Shown piece after piece: positions 44,007-53,463 of a stretch of 64,000 nt of DNA. This DNA comes from Hahellaceae bacterium (lineage in GTDB: Bacteria; Pseudomonadota; Gammaproteobacteria; Pseudomonadales; Oleiphilaceae). The position numbers and the translations under genes are program-made. Where the stretch lies: positions 62,001-126,000 of the forward strand of contig JADGDV010000005.1 in assembly GCA_016744695.1 (NCBI GenBank), written 5' to 3'. The notes under the pieces are model-generated. The model searched no databases. It had not been told where the DNA came from and saw only the letters and a program-made list of their open reading frames with translations. The number at the start of each line of letters is the position of its first letter. Position 1 is the first letter of the stretch.

Positions 44007-45041
44007 ATGGATATTACTGAATTATTAGCATTTTCTGCAAAACAAGGCGCATCAGATTTACACCTTTCGGCTGGTTTGCCACCCATGATTCGTGTTGATG
44101 GCGATGTTCGCCGTATCAACTTGCCTCCTATGGAGCACAAAGAAGTTCATGCGTTAATCTATGACATCATGAACGATAAGCAACGAAAGGATTTTGAAGA
44201 GTTTCTGGAAACGGATTTCTCGTTCGAAGTGCCGGGTGTGGCTCGTTTTCGTGTTAATTCATTTAACCAAAATCGTGGTGCAGGCGCTGTATTTCGTACT
44301 ATTCCATCAAAAGTACTAACGATGGAAGATTTGGGGATGGGGCAGGTATTTAAAGACGTTGCCGCCGTGCCTCGTGGTTTGGTACTGGTTACCGGGCCGA
44401 CAGGTTCAGGTAAGTCGACTACTTTGGCTGCGATGATCGATTATATAAACGACAATCGCTATGACCATATTCTTACCATTGAAGACCCAATAGAATTTGT
44501 TCACGAAAGTAAAAAATGTTTGGTTAACCAGCGAGAGGTTCACCGAGATACCTTAGGCTTTAACGAAGCGCTTCGTTCAGCGCTTCGTGAAGATCCTGAT
44601 ATTATATTGGTTGGTGAGCTTCGAGATCTTGAAACCATACGACTAGCGTTAACCGCCGCAGAAACCGGCCACTTGGTGTTTGGTACATTGCACACCACCT
44701 CAGCCGCTAAAACCATTGACCGTGTTGTTGATGTATTCCCGGCTAACGAGAAGGCTATGGTTCGTTCGATGTTGTCAGAATCACTTCAGTCGGTTGTTTC
44801 TCAAACCCTGCTGAAAAAAGTGGGTGGTGGGCGAGTTGCTGCGCATGAAATCATGATTGGTACACCGGCGATTCGAAACCTGATTCGTGAAGACAAGGTT
44901 GCTCAAATGTATTCGGCCATTCAAACAGGGGCTCAATTAGGAATGCAAACACTGGATCAGTGCTTAGCTAATATGCTACAGAAAGGCCTTATTACACGCG
45001 AAGGCGCTCGTGAAAAAGCTAAAATGCCAGAGAATTTCTAA
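44007..45041 (+). CDS. pilT: Type IV pilus retraction ATPase PilT
   Basis: The 344-residue hexameric ATPase powers pilus retraction. Walker A GPTGSGKST is at 130-138, the Asp box at ILTIEDPIEFVH, Walker B at DPDIILVGELRD and the His box at GHLVFGTLHT. The AIRNLIRE helix required for retraction is present near the C-terminus. pilU follows after 15 bases. Confidence 0.98.
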   Translation: MDITELLAFSAKQGASDLHLSAGLPPMIRVDGDVRRINLPPMEHKEVHALIYDIMNDKQRKDFEEFLETDFSFEVPGVARFRVNSFNQNRGAGAVFRTIPSKVLTMEDLGMGQVFKDVAAVPRGLVLVTGPTGSGKSTTLAAMIDYINDNRYDHILTIEDPIEFVHESKKCLVNQREVHRDTLGFNEALRSALREDPDIILVGELRDLETIRLALTAAETGHLVFGTLHTTSAAKTIDRVVDVFPANEKAMVRSMLSESLQSVVSQTLLKKVGGGRVAAHEIMIGTPAIRNLIREDKVAQMYSAIQTGAQLGMQTLDQCLANMLQKGLITREGAREKAKMPENF

Positions 45042-45056
45042 AAAGGGGGAGGGGAG

Positions 45057-46181
45057 ATGGACTTCGATAAGTTATTAAAAGTGATGGTAGAAAAAGGCGG
45101 TTCAGACCTTTTTATCACGGCAGGTGTTGCACCTAGTATTAAAATTCATGGCAAAATTGTGCCTGTCACTAAAGCTTCACTGACTCCTGAGCAAACAAGG
45201 GAAATCGTGTTTAGCACTATGAGTGATAAGCAAAAAGAAGAATTTTCTGAGAGTCATGAGTGTAACTTTGCGATTAGTGCGCGAGGTATTGGTCGCTTTC
45301 GTGTGAGTGCATTTTATCAGCGTAATTTATGTGGCATGGTCTTGCGTCGCATTGAAACGAATATTCCGAAAGTTGATGACCTGCAACTCCCCGAAATTAT
45401 TAAAACGCTGTCAATGACCAAACGTGGCTTAATCATTTTTGTTGGGGCGACGGGTACCGGTAAGTCTACCTCTTTAGCATCAATGATAGGGCATCGTAAC
45501 CGCAACAGTCATGGGCATATTATTTCCATTGAAGATCCTATTGAATATATTCATCAACATCAGGGTTGCATTGTAACTCAGCGAGAAGTGGGTATAGATA
45601 CTGAGAGCTTTGATATAGCGTTAAAAAATACTCTGCGACAAGCACCTGATGTTATTATGATTGGTGAGATTCGATCTAAAGACACCATGGATTATGCGGT
45701 TACCTTCGCGGAAACAGGCCATCTTTGTTTGGCTACTCTTCATGCCAATAACTCAAACCAAGCCTTGGACCGTATTATTAACTTCTTCCCTCCTGAGCAC
45801 CATAATCAAATATGGATGGACTTGTCGTTAAATCTCAAGGCGATCGTCGCTCAGCAATTGATCCCTACTCCCGATGGAAAGGGGCGGCGGGCGGTTATAG
45901 AAGTGTTAATCAATACACCACTTTGTTCAGACATGATTCGTAAGGCAGAAGTACATAAGCTGAAGGAATTAATGACTAAGTCTCGTGATATAGGAATGCA
46001 GACCTTCGATCAGGCGCTTTATGATCTTTATTCCGAAGGTGAGATAACCTATGAAGATGCCCTACGTCATGCTGACTCTGAAAATGATCTGAGGCTATTG
46101 ATTAAATTGGGATCGGGCTCTACAGGTGGAGACAAGCTTTCTGCCTCGTTGGATGGTTTGTCTATCAGTGATGATTTGTAA
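45057..46181 (+). CDS. pilU: Type IV pilus ATPase PilU (PilT-dependent)
   Basis: The 374-residue PilT paralogue has Walker A GATGTGKST, ISIEDPIEYIHQH and APDVIMIGEIRS, plus a longer C-terminal tail than PilT, as usual for PilU. It assists PilT in forceful retraction. GGGGGAGG before the ATG is a strong ribosome site. A GTAGCCGTGATG-type repeat follows 17 bases after the stop. Confidence 0.96.
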   Translation: MDFDKLLKVMVEKGGSDLFITAGVAPSIKIHGKIVPVTKASLTPEQTREIVFSTMSDKQKEEFSESHECNFAISARGIGRFRVSAFYQRNLCGMVLRRIETNIPKVDDLQLPEIIKTLSMTKRGLIIFVGATGTGKSTSLASMIGHRNRNSHGHIISIEDPIEYIHQHQGCIVTQREVGIDTESFDIALKNTLRQAPDVIMIGEIRSKDTMDYAVTFAETGHLCLATLHANNSNQALDRIINFFPPEHHNQIWMDLSLNLKAIVAQQLIPTPDGKGRRAVIEVLINTPLCSDMIRKAEVHKLKELMTKSRDIGMQTFDQALYDLYSEGEITYEDALRHADSENDLRLLIKLGSGSTGGDKLSASLDGLSISDDL

Positions 46182-46198
46182 TTATGAATTCTATTAAA

Positions 46199-46269
46199 CG
46201 TAGCCGTGATGCAGTAAAACGGAATCAAGGAATTATTCCCTTGGCCGAGTGTACTTCATCACGACTACG
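46199..46269. repeat. GTAGCCGTGATG-type inverted repeat (complete, imperfect)
   Basis: Left arm starts CGTAGCCGTGATGCAG and ends GGAATCAAGG. The right arm ends CTTCATCACGACTACG. The arms pair imperfectly around a short centre. It lies between the convergent pilU and beta-barrel genes and may serve as their shared transcription end. Confidence 0.72.
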
Positions 46270-46276
46270 TGTTTTT

Positions 46277-46963
46277 TTAGAAGAAAATGTTTAGACCAAG
46301 GTATAGACTCTTGGATGTATCTTCTTGATCAATAGTTAATTTCTCATAGAAGCCAACTAGTTCAATGTCTTGCCATGTTCTATATTGCCAGTCTAGGCCG
46401 CCTAACACTTCAATTGTGTTGGTTATTTTATAGGCTGCACCTAGTCCAAGTTTGAAGTTTACTGCACCCAAACTGTCTTCTGTAAATTCAAAGCTTGAAT
46501 CTTTTGGTAGTTTTGTCCAATCATACCCAATGCCTGCTTGGATAAATGGGTGGAATTTATCTGAAGCTTGAAATGCTTTTATCAGGTCAAACCCTAGGCC
46601 GTAGACACTCTCATCAAATAAGTCAAAATCTTCGTTTTTAAAATACCCTTGAAGGCGCCAGTTATTTTCTAATTCAGCACCAAGCTTAACCCTGAAACCA
46701 TCTTGGTCGAAGTCCTCATCAAGTTCAGCAACAGTGCCTCCAAAATAAGAGCTCTTTATTGTTCCTTCTGCACTAGACTCGCCTTTAAAAACATCTAAAC
46801 CGACATATAATTTAGTGCTATTTTGCCTCGTAGAATCTGTTAGATTAGTAGCGTCTTCTGAATTAATTGTTTGATGCTCTACTGGTGTTTCTGTCTGAGA
46901 TTCTGCAAATGCAGGGGTCGCCAATAAAGAAAATGCTAACAAACCGATAGAAGTGTTGTTCAT
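46277..46963 (-). CDS. Outer-membrane beta-barrel protein
   Basis: The 228-residue protein has a signal peptide ending LATPAFAES, then alternating strands such as KLYVGLDVFKGESS, and a final aromatic residue in SLYLGLNIFF, the outer-membrane insertion signal. About eight strands are expected, as in small OmpA/OmpW-like barrels. No narrower family was recognised. It is flanked on both sides by GTAGCCGTGATG-type repeats. Confidence 0.75.
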   Translation of the reverse strand: MNNTSIGLLAFSLLATPAFAESQTETPVEHQTINSEDATNLTDSTRQNSTKLYVGLDVFKGESSAEGTIKSSYFGGTVAELDEDFDQDGFRVKLGAELENNWRLQGYFKNEDFDLFDESVYGLGFDLIKAFQASDKFHPFIQAGIGYDWTKLPKDSSFEFTEDSLGAVNFKLGLGAAYKITNTIEVLGGLDWQYRTWQDIELVGFYEKLTIDQEDTSKSLYLGLNIFF

Positions 46964-47127
46964 CCTTTAACCTTTGTGTTGTTGGAAAAATCGGCGGGAT
47001 TCTATCACGAGGTTAAAATGAAACACTATTGCTTTTGGATAGGTGCGGCATGAGTCAAGCAGTTATTCTTTGGAAATGTCGTTTTGCTAGATTGATGCGG
47101 CATCTTTTTAAGGAGAATAGACTACCT

Positions 47128-47224
47128 GTAGCCGTGATGGAGTAAAACGGAATCAAGGGGGCTATTAGCATAATAGGCAATGTACTATTATCTCCTTGAT
47201 TCCGCTGCGCTGCATCACGGCTAC
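47128..47224. repeat. GTAGCCGTGATG-type inverted repeat (complete)
   Basis: Left arm 47128-47158 starts GTAGCCGTGATGGAG and ends GGAATCAAGG. Right arm 47194-47224 starts CCTTGATTCCGC and ends GCATCACGGCTAC. The arms are about 31 bases each around a 35-base centre. It lies 18 bases after the polA stop. Confidence 0.78.
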
Positions 47225-47242
47225 GGTTTTAGATATGGTTGT

Positions 47243-49963
47243 TTAGTGTGCTTCATCCCAGTTATCACCAAAGCCTGCTTCTACTAATAATGGCACATCC
47301 AGATTGGCTGCATTTTCCATTTTATCGATCAAACCTTGCTTCACTTCATCAACCTGATCTTCTTTAACTTCAAGAATCAATTCATCGTGCACTTGCATGA
47401 TGACTCGGGCGTCGAGTGCGCTTTCTTTTAGCCAGCTAGAAACATTAATCATCGCTTTTTTAATAATGTCTGCGGCCGTACCTTGCATTGGGCCGTTGAT
47501 TGCGGTTCGTTCTGCGGCTTGTTGGCGCATTTTGTTACGCGCATTAATCTCGGGTAAATAGAGTCTTCTACCAAAGAGTGTTTCAACGTAGCCATCATCA
47601 TGTGCTTGGGCTCGAATACGATCCATATAATCCAGTACACCGGGGTAGCGTTCGAAGTAACGGTCTATATAGCTTTGTGCTGTTTTTCTGTCGACTTTGA
47701 GTTGTTTACCTAGGCCAAAGGCAGACATGCCATAAATAAGACCAAAGTTGATGGCTTTAGCACTTCTTCGTTGATCTTGCGTGACATCTTCAACGTCTAC
47801 ACCAAACACTTCTGCAGCCGTGGCTTTATGTACATCAACCCCATGAGAAAAGGCATTGAGCAGACCTTTGTCTTGAGATAAATGCGCCATAATGCGTAGC
47901 TCTACTTGAGAGTAATCCGCCGCGACGAGTTTATAGCCTTTAGGTGCGATAAATGCCTGACGAATACGGCGACCTTCTTTGCTTCTAATCGGGATGTTTT
48001 GCAAATTTGGATCAGAAGAAGAAAGTCTGCCTGTTGCGGTGACGGCTTGATGGTATGAGGTATGAATACGGCCTGTGGATGGATTAATCTGAAGCGGCAA
48101 TTTGTCTGTATAGGTCGATTTAAGCTTGCTCAGGCTGCGGTATTCTAAAATAACTTTAGGCAGTGGATAGTCTAAAGCGAGCTCTTGCAATACAGGTTCA
48201 GCCGTTGAGGGGGCACCTTTAGGGGTTTTTTTAATAACCGGCAACTCAAGCTTTTCGAAAAATATGACTTGTAGCTGTTTGGGTGAGCCTAAATTAAACT
48301 CTTCCCCAGCTAGGTCAAAGGCTTCTCGTTCAAGTTCAATCAGCCTTCCTTCAAGCTCTTTGCTTTGCAGGCCCAATAAATGAGCGTCAACCAACGCACC
48401 ATCACGTTCAATATCAGAAAGAATGGGCACTAAGGGAAGTTCGATTTCTCGATAGACAGATTGAAGCGAAGGCGTTTCATTTAATTTGTCAGCTAAAGCA
48501 TGATGAAGCTTAAGGGTGATGTCTGCATCTTCTGCCGCATAAGGCGCAGCCTTGTCTAATTCTATTTCATTAAATTTAAGTTGTTTAACACCTTTGCCTG
48601 CAATGTCTTCAAAATGAATAGTGTCATGATCAAGGTATTTTTTCGCAAGGCTATCCATATCATGGCGAGTACCTACTGAGTCAACCACATAAGAGGCTAG
48701 CATGGTGTCTTCAGCAATGCCTTGAAGGCTAATGTTATAGTTCGCCAGTACATTGCGGTCATATTTCAGGTTTTGACCAACTTTTTTCTTTTGCTCATCT
48801 TCTAAAAGCGGTTTAAGCGCTCCAAGTACTTTATTTCTATCAAGTTGCTCGGGTGCGCCCATATAATCATGCGCTAGCGGAACATAAGCGGCTTCATCTG
48901 GCTTTACGCTAAAAGAAACACCCACTATCTGTGCTTCCATATAATTTAAGCTAGTGGTTTCAGTATCAAAGGCAAAGAGCTCTGATGCAGACAACTTCAC
49001 TAACCATTCGTCGAATGATGATTGCGTGAGTACAGTTTCGTATGCTGTATCTACTGCCGGCTGTTTCGCAGGCTCTTCAGGTTCCGCTTTTGAAGATGGC
49101 TGTTTCTGTAGTTGGTTAACCCAGCTTTTGAATTCATATTCATTAAATAGCTCGATAAGCTTTTCATTATCAACGTCAGAGTGTTCTATTTGATCGATGC
49201 TTTGTTCAAGTGCTACGTCGATGTGAATTGTTGCGAGTTTGTATGATAATGGAAGAAATTCAATGCTATTTCGAAGATATTCGCCGACTTTACCTTTTAC
49301 TTGATCTGCATTTTCCATCACCGCATCAAGTGTTTTATATTGGTCTAACCATTTTACGGCTGTTTTTGGACCGCACTTTGGTACTCCGGGGATGTTATCA
49401 ACACTATCACCGACCAAAGCAAGGTAATCGATAATCTGATCCGGTGTAACACCAAATTTTTCCTTAACGCCCGCTTCATCCATAAAGGTGTTGGTCATGG
49501 TGTTCATCAAGGTGACATGCTGTGTCACCAGTTGAGCCATGTCTTTATCACCGGTTGATATGATTGTATCCACGCCTTTGTTAGTGGCTTGTGTGGCAAG
49601 TGTCCCTATTACATCGTCTGCTTCTACATCAGGGATGATAATAAGAGGCAGGCCCATCGCACGGATAATCTCATGTATGGGTGCAATTTGCCCTCTTAGG
49701 TCGTCAGGCATAGGGGGCCTGTTCGCTTTATATTGCTCGTAGAGGTCATGACGGAAGTTTTTGCCTTTAGCATCAAAGATGATGATCACTTTTGAGCCTG
49801 GGTAATCTGCCTGAAGTCTCCTGATCATACTTATAACGCCTTTTATGGCGCCAGTGGGTTGTCCTTTTGATGTAATTAAAGGAGGAAGTCCGTGAAATGC
49901 ACGAAACAGGTAAGATGAACCGTCGACCAATAGGACGGGTTTGTTGATTTCCGCTTTACTCAT
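47243..49963 (-). CDS. polA: DNA polymerase I
   Basis: The 906-residue enzyme has three domains. The first is the N-terminal 5' nuclease (LVDGSSYLFRAFHGLPP, PDVEADDVIGTLA, STGDKDMAQLV). The second is a 3'-5' exonuclease with an intact first acidic pair in FAFDTETTSLNY. The third is the polymerase domain (KLKSTYTDKLP, VAADYSQVELRIMAHLS, RRSAKAINFGLIYGMSAFGL, MQVHDELILEV). It serves repair and RNA-primer removal. DUF2782 and thrB are divergent, as in Pseudomonas. Confidence 0.98.
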   Translation of the reverse strand: MSKAEINKPVLLVDGSSYLFRAFHGLPPLITSKGQPTGAIKGVISMIRRLQADYPGSKVIIIFDAKGKNFRHDLYEQYKANRPPMPDDLRGQIAPIHEIIRAMGLPLIIIPDVEADDVIGTLATQATNKGVDTIISTGDKDMAQLVTQHVTLMNTMTNTFMDEAGVKEKFGVTPDQIIDYLALVGDSVDNIPGVPKCGPKTAVKWLDQYKTLDAVMENADQVKGKVGEYLRNSIEFLPLSYKLATIHIDVALEQSIDQIEHSDVDNEKLIELFNEYEFKSWVNQLQKQPSSKAEPEEPAKQPAVDTAYETVLTQSSFDEWLVKLSASELFAFDTETTSLNYMEAQIVGVSFSVKPDEAAYVPLAHDYMGAPEQLDRNKVLGALKPLLEDEQKKKVGQNLKYDRNVLANYNISLQGIAEDTMLASYVVDSVGTRHDMDSLAKKYLDHDTIHFEDIAGKGVKQLKFNEIELDKAAPYAAEDADITLKLHHALADKLNETPSLQSVYREIELPLVPILSDIERDGALVDAHLLGLQSKELEGRLIELEREAFDLAGEEFNLGSPKQLQVIFFEKLELPVIKKTPKGAPSTAEPVLQELALDYPLPKVILEYRSLSKLKSTYTDKLPLQINPSTGRIHTSYHQAVTATGRLSSSDPNLQNIPIRSKEGRRIRQAFIAPKGYKLVAADYSQVELRIMAHLSQDKGLLNAFSHGVDVHKATAAEVFGVDVEDVTQDQRRSAKAINFGLIYGMSAFGLGKQLKVDRKTAQSYIDRYFERYPGVLDYMDRIRAQAHDDGYVETLFGRRLYLPEINARNKMRQQAAERTAINGPMQGTAADIIKKAMINVSSWLKESALDARVIMQVHDELILEVKEDQVDEVKQGLIDKMENAANLDVPLLVEAGFGDNWDEAH

Positions 49964-50023
49964 GAGTGTATTCAGGTGTCTAATGATGAATTAAGGAATA
50001 ACTAGATAACGTGTAGGTTACCA

Positions 50024-50323
50024 ATGAAGAAACTGATATTCACCCTGTTTTTTGCTTTTCAGCTCTTAATGGGTTCAATGATTGCAACTACCGCGCTTGG
50101 CGCACCGCCAGAAAGCTCAGATCCTAACGAGCCAAAGATCACCATTCGCCAGGGAGAAAGTAAAACGTTTTATGAATACCGGGTAAATGGCATCCTCAAA
50201 GAAATTAAAGTGGTGCCTAATATGGGGCCAGAATATTACTTGGTGCCTGATGACGGTGGCGGTTGGATTCAAGAAGATAAGTCACAGTTACTGGTTCCTA
50301 GTTGGGTGATATTTCGCTGGTAA
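50024..50323 (+). CDS. DUF2782 exported protein
   Basis: The 99-residue protein has a signal peptide ending TTALGAPPES and a short domain, ITIRQGESKTFYEYRVNGILKEIKV, with GGGWIQEDKSQLLVPSWVIF at the end, typical of DUF2782. Function is unknown. It is consistently found between polA and thrB in related genomes. Confidence 0.88.
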   Translation: MKKLIFTLFFAFQLLMGSMIATTALGAPPESSDPNEPKITIRQGESKTFYEYRVNGILKEIKVVPNMGPEYYLVPDDGGGWIQEDKSQLLVPSWVIFRW

Positions 50324-50336
50324 GTGAGCGCTAGCT

Positions 50337-51311
50337 ATGGCTGTTTATACCCCGGTATCAAAATATGAGCTGAACGACTTTCTTTCTCTATATGATTTAG
50401 GCTGTTTAGTTGATTATGCTGAAATTGGTGAGGGAATAGAGAATAGTAACTTCTTTGTTACCCTCAAAGCAGCGCATTTGAACTCTGTTGAAAATAAACA
50501 GTGGGTATTGACGCTGTTCGAGAATTTATCGGAACAGCAGTTGCCTTTTTTTCTTGAAGTGATGAGCTGGCTTGAGAAGAGGGGTTTTTCAGTTCCCGCG
50601 CCTTATCCTTTAAAAGACAAATGTTTGTATCACAAGCTAAATAATAAGCCCGCTATTATTGTTCCACGCTTTAGTGGGCACTCTTTAGATGACCCTGAAG
50701 CTATTCATTGCAAACGAGTAGGGTGCTTTGTTGCAGAAATGCACCTATCACTAGCCTCTTGCCCTCAAACCCGTAAAACACCCCGAAACGTAGAGTGGAT
50801 GAGAGATATTGAGAATCGGTTATCTCAGGTGTTGTCTGTTGCGGAGTTAAATCTTGTTACTCAATCTATCGATCACTATCAGGCACTGTTGCCGGAATTA
50901 GAGCAATGCCCTACAGGATTGATTCATGCCGACTTATTTAAAGATAATGTACTCTTTGATGGTGACGAAATAAGCGGCGTGATTGACTTCTTCCATGCTT
51001 GTAATGAGAACTTATTATTTGACCTAGCGGTTATTGCTAATGACTGGGCAAGTAATGATGATGGTTGTTACGATGAATTGAAACTAAGCGCATTAATTGA
51101 AGGTTATCAATCGGTCAGGGTTTGGGATAAGAGTGAATTAACTTTGTGGCCGCACTTTTTGCACCTGGCTGCGCTAAGGTTTTGGTTATCACGACTTGAA
51201 AGTCGTCACCTGCCGGGGTATCAGCAGGCTTCGACTCAGGGAGACCAAACTAAAAACCCCGATGAGTTAAAACGAATTATTTTGAACTTGGGATTTGTTA
51301 AGCGTAGTTAA
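50337..51311 (+). CDS. thrB: Homoserine kinase (APH-fold type)
   Basis: The 324-residue ThrB of the aminoglycoside-phosphotransferase fold has the Brenner-type catalytic loop IHADLFKDNVLF and the metal-binding GVIDFFHAC, with IEGIENSNFFV-like start. It phosphorylates homoserine on the threonine branch. It is 13 bases downstream of DUF2782. Confidence 0.94.
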   Translation: MAVYTPVSKYELNDFLSLYDLGCLVDYAEIGEGIENSNFFVTLKAAHLNSVENKQWVLTLFENLSEQQLPFFLEVMSWLEKRGFSVPAPYPLKDKCLYHKLNNKPAIIVPRFSGHSLDDPEAIHCKRVGCFVAEMHLSLASCPQTRKTPRNVEWMRDIENRLSQVLSVAELNLVTQSIDHYQALLPELEQCPTGLIHADLFKDNVLFDGDEISGVIDFFHACNENLLFDLAVIANDWASNDDGCYDELKLSALIEGYQSVRVWDKSELTLWPHFLHLAALRFWLSRLESRHLPGYQQASTQGDQTKNPDELKRIILNLGFVKRS

Positions 51312-51313
51312 CT

Positions 51314-51346
51314 CATTGATTCCGTTGCACTGCACCACGGCTACGG
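51314..51346. repeat. Half copy of GTAGCCGTGATG-type repeat
   Basis: CATTGATTCCGTTGCACTGC followed by ACCACGGCTACGG matches the right arm of the copy at 47194-47224. No left arm is present between thrB and trhP. Confidence 0.65.
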
Positions 51347-51354
51347 ATGTGTTT

Positions 51355-52749
51355 TTACAGGTTTCGCATTAGTAGCGCGTATTCTAGGTCGGTCGGTGCG
51401 CCTTCTGGAATGGGAATCGTCATAATGTGCCCAGACCCTGGTGCAACATCCACATCCTTACCCCAGCGATTGACCATAGAGGATAAATTGAAGGTTATGT
51501 TGCCGCCGGGGGCCATTAATTCAATTGAATCACCCACTGAGATCTTATTTTTCACCTCAAGAGTCATTACACCCTCTTCTCTATTAACCTCAGTGATCTC
51601 AGCCACAAAAATTTGTTTCTGAGAAACTGAGTTGCCTTGTTCGTAGTTTTGGTATTCATCATGAACATGGCGACGATAAAATCCTTCTGTATATCCACGT
51701 TGTGCCAGTTTCTCAAGATCATCCATTAGGTCCATGTTGAATGCTTTACCTGCAGCTGCGTCATCAATGGCCTGGCGATAAACTTGCGTGGTACGGGCAA
51801 CGTAATAATAAGACTTTGTTCGCCCTTCAATTTTCAATGAGTGAACGCCCATCTCTGTGAGGCGTTGTACATGCTGTACTGCCCGAAGGTCTTTCGAGTT
51901 CATAATATAGGTGCCGTGCTCATCTTCATAAGCAGGCATCAGCTCATCTGGCCGACCAGGCTCCTGAAGTAAGAATACTTGGTCAGTCGTTGTGCCTTCG
52001 CCAAGTGTGGGTTCTTGTTGTGCTTGCTGCTCTGTGGGCTCTGATTCAGGTGACCATTCTTCAACAGGCACTTGAGCGACGGGAATAACATTCCCCGCTT
52101 CATCCTCTTTTGCTTCGTGAGCTTGGTATTTCCAGCGGCATGAATTTGTACAAGTGCCTTGGTTTGGGTCACGCTTGTTGATATAACCTGAAAGCAAGCA
52201 GCGGCCAGAATAAGCCATGCAAAGTGCACCATGAACAAAAACTTCCAGCTCCATCTCTGGGCACTTTTCTTTAATTTCAGCTATCTCATCAAGCGATAAC
52301 TCTCGAGAAAGTATAACCCGCTCAATACCTTGTCGTTGCCAAAACTTAACGGCGGCATAATTCACTGCATTAGCTTGTACTGAAAGGTGGATGGTTTGGT
52401 CTGGCCATTTATCCTGAACCATCATAATCAACCCTGGGTCAGACATGATGATCGCGTCTGGTTTCATGGCTATAACGGGTTCAATGTCTTTTAGATAGGT
52501 TTCTATTTTGCTGTTGTGAGGTGCAATATTGCTCACAACATAGAACTTTTTTCCTAATTCGTGAGCTAGCTGAATACCCAGTTCAAGTTTTTCAAGATTA
52601 AACTCATTCTCTCTTACCCGTAAACTATAGCGAGGCTGGCCCGCATAAACTGCATCAGCACCATAAGCGAAGGCATACTTCATGTTTTTTAGTGTGCCTG
52701 CTGGAGCAAGTAATTCGGGGGCTTGTATGGCGGGTTTAGGGCTGAGCAT
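51355..52749 (-). CDS. trhP: tRNA 5-hydroxyuridine modification protein TrhP (peptidase U32 family)
   Basis: TrhP (YegQ) supports prephenate-dependent hydroxylation of wobble uridine in tRNA. The 464-residue protein has ELLAPAGTLKNMKYAFAYGADAVYAG, VFVHGALCMAYSGRCLLSGY with the Cys set, NQGTCTNSCRW and YIMNSKDLRAVQHV. A Gln/Glu/Pro-rich linker around residues 225-250 is longer than in E. coli YegQ, and the C-terminus ends shortly after YALLMRNL. Confidence 0.93.
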   Translation of the reverse strand: MLSPKPAIQAPELLAPAGTLKNMKYAFAYGADAVYAGQPRYSLRVRENEFNLEKLELGIQLAHELGKKFYVVSNIAPHNSKIETYLKDIEPVIAMKPDAIIMSDPGLIMMVQDKWPDQTIHLSVQANAVNYAAVKFWQRQGIERVILSRELSLDEIAEIKEKCPEMELEVFVHGALCMAYSGRCLLSGYINKRDPNQGTCTNSCRWKYQAHEAKEDEAGNVIPVAQVPVEEWSPESEPTEQQAQQEPTLGEGTTTDQVFLLQEPGRPDELMPAYEDEHGTYIMNSKDLRAVQHVQRLTEMGVHSLKIEGRTKSYYYVARTTQVYRQAIDDAAAGKAFNMDLMDDLEKLAQRGYTEGFYRRHVHDEYQNYEQGNSVSQKQIFVAEITEVNREEGVMTLEVKNKISVGDSIELMAPGGNITFNLSSMVNRWGKDVDVAPGSGHIMTIPIPEGAPTDLEYALLMRNL

Positions 52750-52998
52750 TGCAAATTTACCTATAAAAGACTGGGCGATAAAAGGGGAATAATAACACAG
52801 TTCAAATAACGGGAGAAAAAATCTAATGTCTTCTGTTGTTGGTTTGTTGTCTGATTATAGAGCGTGCTTTTTTTGGGGGATTTGATTATTTTAGCTCTTT
52901 AGTATGAATATTCTAATTTTTAGAGGTAGTGTAGATGATGAATCTAGAAGAGAGGGACTTCGAGCCCTTAGAATGTTTTTATATACTGGAGAACTATT

Positions 52999-53373
52999 AT
53001 GGGCAAGCTACAATCATTTCAAACACAAGTTCAAGACGTCGTTGAAAAAGGTATCGCTACAGTTGAAGAGCAGCATAAAGCGATTGCAGAAAAGTCTTTT
53101 GGTTATGCTGAAAAAGTAGAAACTGAAGCAAAAAGCTACAGCATCAAAACTGTTCAGAAGTTACATGACGATGCAATGGGCGGTGTTTACGAGTCAATCC
53201 GTACTTTCAATGCACGTGTAAACGAATATGTTTCTGACCTTGTAAACAAGGTAGAGAAAGTAGAAGAAGCGGTTGAAGATGCAGCTGAAGAAGTTGTAGC
53301 TAAGAAAGCACCTGTTAAAAGAAAGCCAGCAGCTAAGAAAGCACCTGCTAAGAAAGCAGAAGCTACTGCTTAA
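52999..53373 (+). CDS. Phasin-like protein with histone H1-like Lys/Ala tail
   Basis: The 124-residue protein has a helical phasin-like body (MGKLQSFQTQVQDVVEKG through VNEYVSDLVNKVEKVEEAVEDA) and a basic tail of KKAP-type repeats (KKAPVKRKPAAKKAPAKK). GGAGAA precedes the ATG. Phasins coat polyhydroxyalkanoate granules, and Lys/Ala-rich tails may bind nucleic acid as in AlgP or PhaF. No PHA synthase is near. The 249-base upstream gap holds an AGGG-CT/AG-CCCT hairpin at 52953-52968 and probably the promoter. Confidence 0.72.
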   Translation: MGKLQSFQTQVQDVVEKGIATVEEQHKAIAEKSFGYAEKVETEAKSYSIKTVQKLHDDAMGGVYESIRTFNARVNEYVSDLVNKVEKVEEAVEDAAEEVVAKKAPVKRKPAAKKAPAKKAEATA

Positions 53374-53433
53374 TTAGTGGAGGTGTCTTGATGATTTCTG
53401 CAAGGATGTAGATAAAATCAGGAAGCTCAATAT

Positions 53434-53463
53434 AAAAAAGAGAGGCTATTGCTTCTCTTTTTT
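53434..53463. terminator. Shared terminator between the phasin-like and DUF4124 genes
   Basis: AAAAAAGAGA and TCTCTTTTTT form an A/T-rich stem around a ten-base loop, followed by T residues on the plus strand and matched by A-rich sequence on the left. It overlaps the 3' end of the DUF4124 gene. Confidence 0.6.
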
